NCBI RefSeq assembly: GCF_003885045.1
Contig: NZ_RHJS01000002.1
Coordinates: 4,084,501 to 4,148,500 of the forward strand
From: Schaedlerella arabinosiphila
GTDB taxonomy: Bacteria; Bacillota; Clostridia; Lachnospirales; Lachnospiraceae
Reading direction: 5' to 3'
DNA length: 64,000 nt
Each line of letters begins with the position of its first letter. The stretch's first letter is position 1. Positions 59,956 through 64,000 of the stretch are shown here, piece after piece. Made by a program: the position numbers and the translations under genes. The notes beneath the pieces were generated by a model that did not search any database, was not told where the DNA came from, and saw only the letters and a list, made by a program, of their open reading frames with translations.

Positions 59956-61691
59956 TCTTTGATCCGCACCCGGTCTCCTTCCTCCACGTATTTTTCCGAT
60001 GAGACAATGATCTGGTCTGTCCCCTGCAGGGTGGATGTAACAGCAGCCTTCTGCGCATCCTTTTCCAGTACGGTCACCGGAATCCTCCTTGCGGTCTGCA
60101 CCCTTCCCAGCATATTTTTTTCTTCTGAAAGGATCAGGCAGTATGCCCCTGTGGAATCCTCCCGCAGCGCCGTGAGCGGGATGAGCTGTTCGTATTCCTG
60201 ATCTGAGGAGGAATTGACGTTCCATGTAAATGCATTTCCATTTTCCGCCGCAGTGTTCTCCGGCAGGCGGGCATACCAGCAGAATTGAAGAGACTGGGAA
60301 GAAGAACCGCTCTCCCCCGCTCCGTTTCCCGAACCTGCCGCCCGCTCTGCGGCGATGGACTCAATCCGCACCGTTTTCTTCTTTCCTGCCCCCAGACGAA
60401 TCTCTGCTTCCGCTCCGGCCTTTAACTTTTCCTTATCTTTTGCGTCCGCATAACCTTTCAGTTTCCAGCCCCCGCTTCCTGTCACCATCACTTCTGCGCC
60501 TGTTGTAAACGTGCCTGTCTGCACACTGGACATCAATACCGTACATTCCTGCTCCGCACAGATCTTCCCGCCGGCGTTCTGATAAGCGGTCAGCTCCTCC
60601 AGGGCCCGCCTTGCCGTATCTGCCTGCACATTCAGGGACTGAGCACCTAACTGCGCGGACTGCACCGCATTGGCTTCATTGGTGCTCTGTGCAGAATCTT
60701 CCTTCTGGGCAAATGTATAATCTGTTTGAGCCTGGGCGACTGCCTGCCGGGCAGCTTCCACATCCGCCTGGGCCTGTTGAAGCGCTGCTTTCAGCTCCTG
60801 CTCCCGGGAGGACAGGTTGCTGGAATCATCCGGAAATATGGCGCCGGGATCATCGTCGGAAGTGCCGGGCTGGTCACCGTCGGTTGCACCGCCGGGAGTA
60901 TCACCGCCGGGGTGGCCGCCGGATGTATCGTCGGAATTACCGGGGTGGTTGCTGCCAGATGTATCGTCGGAATTACCGGGACGGTCGCTGCCAGATGTAT
61001 CGTCGGAATTACCGGGGCGGTCGCTACCAGATGATCCCCCGGAAGTTCCGGGCTGATCACCGCCTGGCGTTCCTCCGGAAGTTCCAGGCTGACTGCCGGA
61101 CACATCTCCAAAACTTCCCGTCTGTCCTCCCTCTGCCCCGTTATCGGATCGGCCGCTGATCGTTCCTGACCGCCCGCTGGACAGCCCGGTCCATGCGCTG
61201 CCGCCGAACTGTTCATACTCCTCCTGGGCCTTTGCTTCCTTCTCCTGGGCCTCCTGAAGCTTTTCCTTCGCATCCTTCAAGTTCTGCAGCGCCCTCTCCG
61301 CCGTCGGCACCCGTGCCGTTCCCCTGGCGGATATCTGTTGCTGCTGTATTTGGATTTCCAACTGTGCCAGCTCTGCCTGTTTGTTCTGGATCGCACGCTG
61401 CAGATGTTCCATACGGAATTGGATCAGGCAGTCCCCGGCTTTTACTGTACTCCCCGTCTCCGCTGCCCACTCCACCTGCTGATCCGCCCAGAGAAATATA
61501 GTCTTTTCCCGAACCGACACTACGGTTCCACTTCCGCCGCAGGAATACGACAGTTTTCCCCGGCCCGGTTTTTCCACCTGAACCTGGGCCACCAGTACCG
61601 ACGCCGCTGCTCTGGAAAGCACGGTGCAAACTGACATAATGATCAGAAATCCCGCAAGTACCCGCGCCCTCCGTTTCGTTTTTCTGTCCAA
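59952..61691 (-). CDS. HlyD-like membrane fusion protein with Gly/Asp/Ser/Pro-rich insert
   Basis: TTG start at 61691 (GGAGG nine bases upstream), 579 residues. Order: N-terminal membrane anchor (VLAGFLIIMSVCTVL), biotinyl-lipoyl-like beta part (VVSVREKTIFLWADQQVEW...TVKAGDCLIQF), first coiled-coil helix (about 95-165), a low-complexity insert of about 130 residues with three 12-residue repeats of the GSDRPGNSDDTS type, second coiled-coil helix (about 300-365), then beta-barrel and membrane-proximal parts. Acts as an adaptor in efflux or signalling complexes. One base follows the permease stop, so it belongs to the sugar ABC operon. Confidence 0.82.
   Translation of the reverse strand: MDRKTKRRARVLAGFLIIMSVCTVLSRAAASVLVAQVQVEKPGRGKLSYSCGGSGTVVSVREKTIFLWADQQVEWAAETGSTVKAGDCLIQFRMEHLQRAIQNKQAELAQLEIQIQQQQISARGTARVPTAERALQNLKDAKEKLQEAQEKEAKAQEEYEQFGGSAWTGLSSGRSGTISGRSDNGAEGGQTGSFGDVSGSQPGTSGGTPGGDQPGTSGGSSGSDRPGNSDDTSGSDRPGNSDDTSGSNHPGNSDDTSGGHPGGDTPGGATDGDQPGTSDDDPGAIFPDDSSNLSSREQELKAALQQAQADVEAARQAVAQAQTDYTFAQKEDSAQSTNEANAVQSAQLGAQSLNVQADTARRALEELTAYQNAGGKICAEQECTVLMSSVQTGTFTTGAEVMVTGSGGWKLKGYADAKDKEKLKAGAEAEIRLGAGKKKTVRIESIAAERAAGSGNGAGESGSSSQSLQFCWYARLPENTAAENGNAFTWNVNSSSDQEYEQLIPLTALREDSTGAYCLILSEEKNMLGRVQTARRIPVTVLEKDAQKAAVTSTLQGTDQIIVSSEKYVEEGDRVRIKE
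60922..61029. repeat. Three 36-bp tandem repeats inside the HlyD-like gene
   Basis: Units at 60922, 60958 and 60994, each starting gatgtatcgtcggaattacc. They encode 12-residue GSDRPGNSDDTS-type units and probably vary in number. Confidence 0.9.
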
Positions 61692-61692
61692 A

Positions 61693-62607
61693 CTACCAAT
61701 CCTCCCGGTTCTTTGATTTTACCGCCCGCCCCATTCCAGAAGCTACAATTCCCTGTTCCAGATTTTCCTGTCCTGCAAAAAATAAAAGCACTGCCGGAAG
61801 CAATGTGACGATGGATGCCGCAAATGCAGACGCCATTTCTGCCTGGATCATCCGGGGCAGATACAGCGACAAAGGCCACAGCGCTTCTGTTTTCAAATAG
61901 GTCATGGGCTGTTCGATGGCGTTCCAGTATTCCAGAAATCCCAGAATCAGGATGGAAAAGATCCCCGGCATCCCAAGGGGAATCCCGATATCCAGAAAGA
62001 TCCGCACATTTCCCGCGCCGTCAAGCCTGGCCGCTTCCAGCACCTCTTTCGGAAGCCCCGCAAATGTTTTCTGCAGGATGAACACCGGCAGCGTGGAAAA
62101 AATCCCCGGCAGTATGACCGCCCAATGGGTATCCAGAAGATGCGCCCCGCTTAGAACCAGATAGCCCGACACCATAGTGACCTGAAATGGCAGGATCATC
62201 AGAAGCATGTACAGAAACCAGAGCATTTTTTTCCCCGGAAACCGGAATTGCGCAAATGCCCATGCCGCCGGGACCGCCGCCAGCAACTGCCCTGCCAGCA
62301 CCCCGACGGTCTGAAGCATGGCATTCCAGAATGCGGTAAAATATTCCGGCGAATCCAGCAGCAGGCGGACATAAGCCCTCAGTGTGGGATAATTGGGGAA
62401 CAACCGGAATCCGGCCCGTTCCCCCTGGCCCGCAAGCACGGCTCCGCAGGTCTCTATCAGTTCCCGGCGTCCCATCAGGGAATCCGCGCACAGCATCAGC
62501 AGCGGCAGCACCATGATCGCCGCAAATACACATAATATGATCCGAACCGCCCATTTCCCGGCCCTGTTCTTTCTTTTTCCTGATAAATCCGGCCACTTCT
62601 CTTTCAA
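61693..62607 (-). CDS. Carbohydrate ABC transporter permease (MalG-like)
   Basis: TTG start at 62607 after AGGAGAG; 304 residues with six helices. The EAA loop is EVLEAARLDGAGNVRIFLDIGIPLGMPG, the contact site for the ATPase. No ATPase gene is present in the window; such importers often share an MsmX-type ATPase encoded elsewhere. Followed at once by the HlyD-like gene. Confidence 0.88.
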   Translation of the reverse strand: MKEKWPDLSGKRKNRAGKWAVRIILCVFAAIMVLPLLMLCADSLMGRRELIETCGAVLAGQGERAGFRLFPNYPTLRAYVRLLLDSPEYFTAFWNAMLQTVGVLAGQLLAAVPAAWAFAQFRFPGKKMLWFLYMLLMILPFQVTMVSGYLVLSGAHLLDTHWAVILPGIFSTLPVFILQKTFAGLPKEVLEAARLDGAGNVRIFLDIGIPLGMPGIFSILILGFLEYWNAIEQPMTYLKTEALWPLSLYLPRMIQAEMASAFAASIVTLLPAVLLFFAGQENLEQGIVASGMGRAVKSKNREDW

Positions 62608-62621
62608 ATGATCTCTCCTGT

Positions 62622-62726
62622 TTTTCTAATCGCCCTTTTACGCTCTGCGGTCTCTGGCCGAAACTATTTTCCAGTTTTCTAATTGCCCTTTGACGCTTTG
62701 CGTTCTCTGGTCGAAACTATTTCCAG
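62622..62726. repeat. Diverged 53-bp tandem duplication between the two permease genes
   Basis: 62622-62674 and 62675-62726 share TTTTCTAAT.GCCCTTT.ACGCT.TGCG.TCTCTGG.CGAAACTATT.CCAG with a few changes. The spacer (142 bases) has no other feature. Confidence 0.85.
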
Positions 62727-62749
62727 CATTTTACCCTGACCGAAGCATA

Positions 62750-63601
62750 TCAGTCCTCCCCATCCCCGCTTTTCCGGAATGCGAGAAGCACCGTCCCTGT
62801 CCCCATCACCAGCATCACCGCCGCCGCAGTCATTTTCTGGATATCCAGGTTGACGAACCAGTTGTTGAACAAATGCTGCAGCATATAAATGCTTTCATGG
62901 GGGTATTCGCCGGCCAGCAGGTATGCCTCCCGGAACGCCCGGAATGCGTTGACAAATGAGAGCAGTGCGGTTACGAACAGCGTTTCCTTCAGCTGGGGCA
63001 GTGTAATGTATCGAAAGCAATCCCATGCCCCGGCGCCCTGAACCCGGGCGGCCTCGTACTGTTCCTCCGGGATCGCCCCCAGCCCGGCCAGCCAGAGGAT
63101 CATGTCGTATCCCAGATTTTTCCAGATGTAGCAGGCGGACAGCACCCAGAACGCCCGCCCGGAGGTGAGCCAGTCCTGCCCGGCCAGCCCCATTTCCCCC
63201 AGAAGGAGGTTCAGCCATCCCTTCCCGTCAAACAGCATCCTGAAAAAGACTGCCACAGATGCCGCCGGAATCGCCATGGGCAGAAGAAATCCGGTTTTGA
63301 CCCATCTTTGAAAATGAATCACCTGCCGGACGAGAACCGCTGTCCCCAAAGATAAGGCCAGCAGGATGGGAAGGCAGACCAGCATAAACCTGGCCGTATT
63401 GCCTGCCGCCCGGCGAAACGCCTCATTGGCCAGAACCAGGCGGTAATTTTCCAATCCCACGAAACCGCTCCCCACGGCCTGTAAAAATGACCTGCGGAAC
63501 ACATCCAGAAACGGAATCAGAACAAATCCGGCCGTTCCCAGGAGACTGGGAAGCAGGAAAAGATACCCGCACCCCGCTTCCCTGAACTCCCGCTGTGACA
63601 T
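62750..63601 (-). CDS. Sugar ABC transporter permease (MalF/UgpA-like)
   Basis: Start MSQREFREAGCGYLFLLPSLLG chosen at 63601, giving 283 residues, the usual size. The frame is open to 63742 through an 18-bp repeat array encoding NRIKTG units, so an extended N-terminus cannot be excluded; the ribosome site is weak. Six helices; EAA loop EQYEAARVQGAGAWDCFRYITLPQLK. Partner of the MalG-like permease. Confidence 0.86.
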   Translation of the reverse strand: MSQREFREAGCGYLFLLPSLLGTAGFVLIPFLDVFRRSFLQAVGSGFVGLENYRLVLANEAFRRAAGNTARFMLVCLPILLALSLGTAVLVRQVIHFQRWVKTGFLLPMAIPAASVAVFFRMLFDGKGWLNLLLGEMGLAGQDWLTSGRAFWVLSACYIWKNLGYDMILWLAGLGAIPEEQYEAARVQGAGAWDCFRYITLPQLKETLFVTALLSFVNAFRAFREAYLLAGEYPHESIYMLQHLFNNWFVNLDIQKMTAAAVMLVMGTGTVLLAFRKSGDGED

Positions 63602-63610
63602 CCTGTTTTT

Positions 63611-63682
63611 ATTCCCTATCTTGATTCTATTCCCTGTCTTGATTCTATTCCCTGTCTTGATTCTATTCCCTGTCTTGTTTCT
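63611..63682. repeat. Four 18-bp tandem repeats before the MalF-like gene
   Basis: Units attccctgtcttgattct at 63611, 63629, 63647 and 63665 with one or two changes. They start at the stop codon of the binding-protein gene and run to the permease start. Confidence 0.9.
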
Positions 63683-64000
63683 ATTCCGCAAGATAGGTAT
63701 CCACCTTCCGGGCGATATTTTTTGCTGCCGTTTTTGCATCAACCGCGCCTTCCAGATATTGGTCTGCTTCCTCCTGATACAGGTTCCAGATGATCCGCTC
63801 TTGTTTCGCCGGCCTGGTCAGTGTACCGCACATCTGAATGAACGCTCCCACTTCCTCCGCCGTCGGGAATCCCGCTTCCAGTTCAATCTTTTCCCCGCCA
63901 AAATCCCAACTGGACATCATATAATAGTTGGCCGCATAGTCGCTTTCAGCCTCCCTCTTTTTATCCTGCAGCGCTGCTTCCAGAACCGGGAAACCATCGT
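63681..64000 (-). CDS. Sugar ABC transporter solute-binding protein (C-terminal part, 5' end cut by window)
   Basis: The frame from the window edge to TAG at 63681 is open (106 codons): DGFPVLEAALQDKKREAESDY near the edge, then SWDFGGEKIELEAGFPTAEE and the end AAKNIARKVDTYLAE, which is the typical C-terminus of a family 1 binding protein. It precedes two sugar permeases. Sugar specificity cannot be judged. Confidence 0.75.
   Translation of the reverse strand, partial: DGFPVLEAALQDKKREAESDYAANYYMMSSWDFGGEKIELEAGFPTAEEVGAFIQMCGTLTRPAKQERIIWNLYQEEADQYLEGAVDAKTAAKNIARKVDTYLAE

Noticed and set aside
58891..60225. Extended N-terminus of the MacB-like permease up to 60225
   Set aside because: The extra 90 residues are an out-of-frame reading of the adaptor gene; the ATGA overlap at 59955 gives a normal membrane-segment start.
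60922..61029. CRISPR array
   Set aside because: The regular 36-bp units have no spacers and are in-frame coding repeats of the adaptor protein.
63611..63682. CRISPR-like direct repeats
   Set aside because: Units of 18 bp are directly adjacent without spacers, and no cas genes are near.

Overview
The window reads as a chromosomal segment of a Gram-positive anaerobe of the Clostridia, most likely Lachnospiraceae (an inference from gene content and order). Supporting signs are a full S10-spc-alpha ribosomal protein cluster with a KOW-domain gene before infA, Zn-ribbon S14 and L36, anaerobic NrdD/NrdG, ECF and BMP-type nucleoside transporters, strong purine-rich ribosome binding sites and roughly even GC content. 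No tRNA, rRNA, CRISPR array, prophage or transposase gene was seen. Most genes are on the minus strand.

Layout, left to right. 1-5.6 kb: the visible part of an SfsA-MutY fusion, a polar amino acid ABC importer, undecaprenyl-diphosphatase (with its 3' end duplicated as a degenerate tandem array), a Cof-type HAD phosphatase, and a divergent secreted SleB-type wall hydrolase. 7.2-23.9 kb: the 31-gene ribosomal cluster, transcribed leftward from rpsJ to rplQ, with secY, adk, infA and rpoA. It has a consensus promoter with a structured leader of about 255 nt before rpsJ, and a second promoter before rpmJ. Several spacers carry related hairpin repeats.

24-33.7 kb: a ten-gene leftward operon (ECF S, T, A, A; a TrpF-like protein without the catalytic Cys; PfkB kinase; nucleoside hydrolase; DMT permease; HAD phosphatase; iron alcohol dehydrogenase) next to its own GntR/FadR-type regulator. 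The same palindrome lies upstream of the operon and upstream of the regulator. This is the best candidate for an undescribed system: import of a ribosylated compound, base release, sugar phosphorylation and an unassigned isomerase and reductase step.

33.9-44.9 kb: hybrid sensor kinase, RlmI-like methyltransferase, thioredoxin reductase, NrdD with a fused thioredoxin-like domain under tandem NrdR boxes, NrdG, proC, acylphosphatase and a YgjP-type metalloprotease. 44.9-53 kb: a Crp/Fnr regulator with a BMP-type nucleoside ABC importer and purine nucleoside phosphorylase, then a divergent Gfo/Idh and SDR dehydrogenase pair. 53-58.8 kb: an AbrB/PIN toxin-antitoxin pair, a sigma factor with a membrane protein and ABC exporter, and a 63-residue ORF flanked by inverted repeats. 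58.9-64 kb: an operon in which a sugar ABC importer (solute-binding protein cut by the window end) is joined to an HlyD-like adaptor and a MacB-like permease.

A structured interspersed repeat (three copies, with compensatory base changes) and several short tandem duplications are scattered through the accessory regions.
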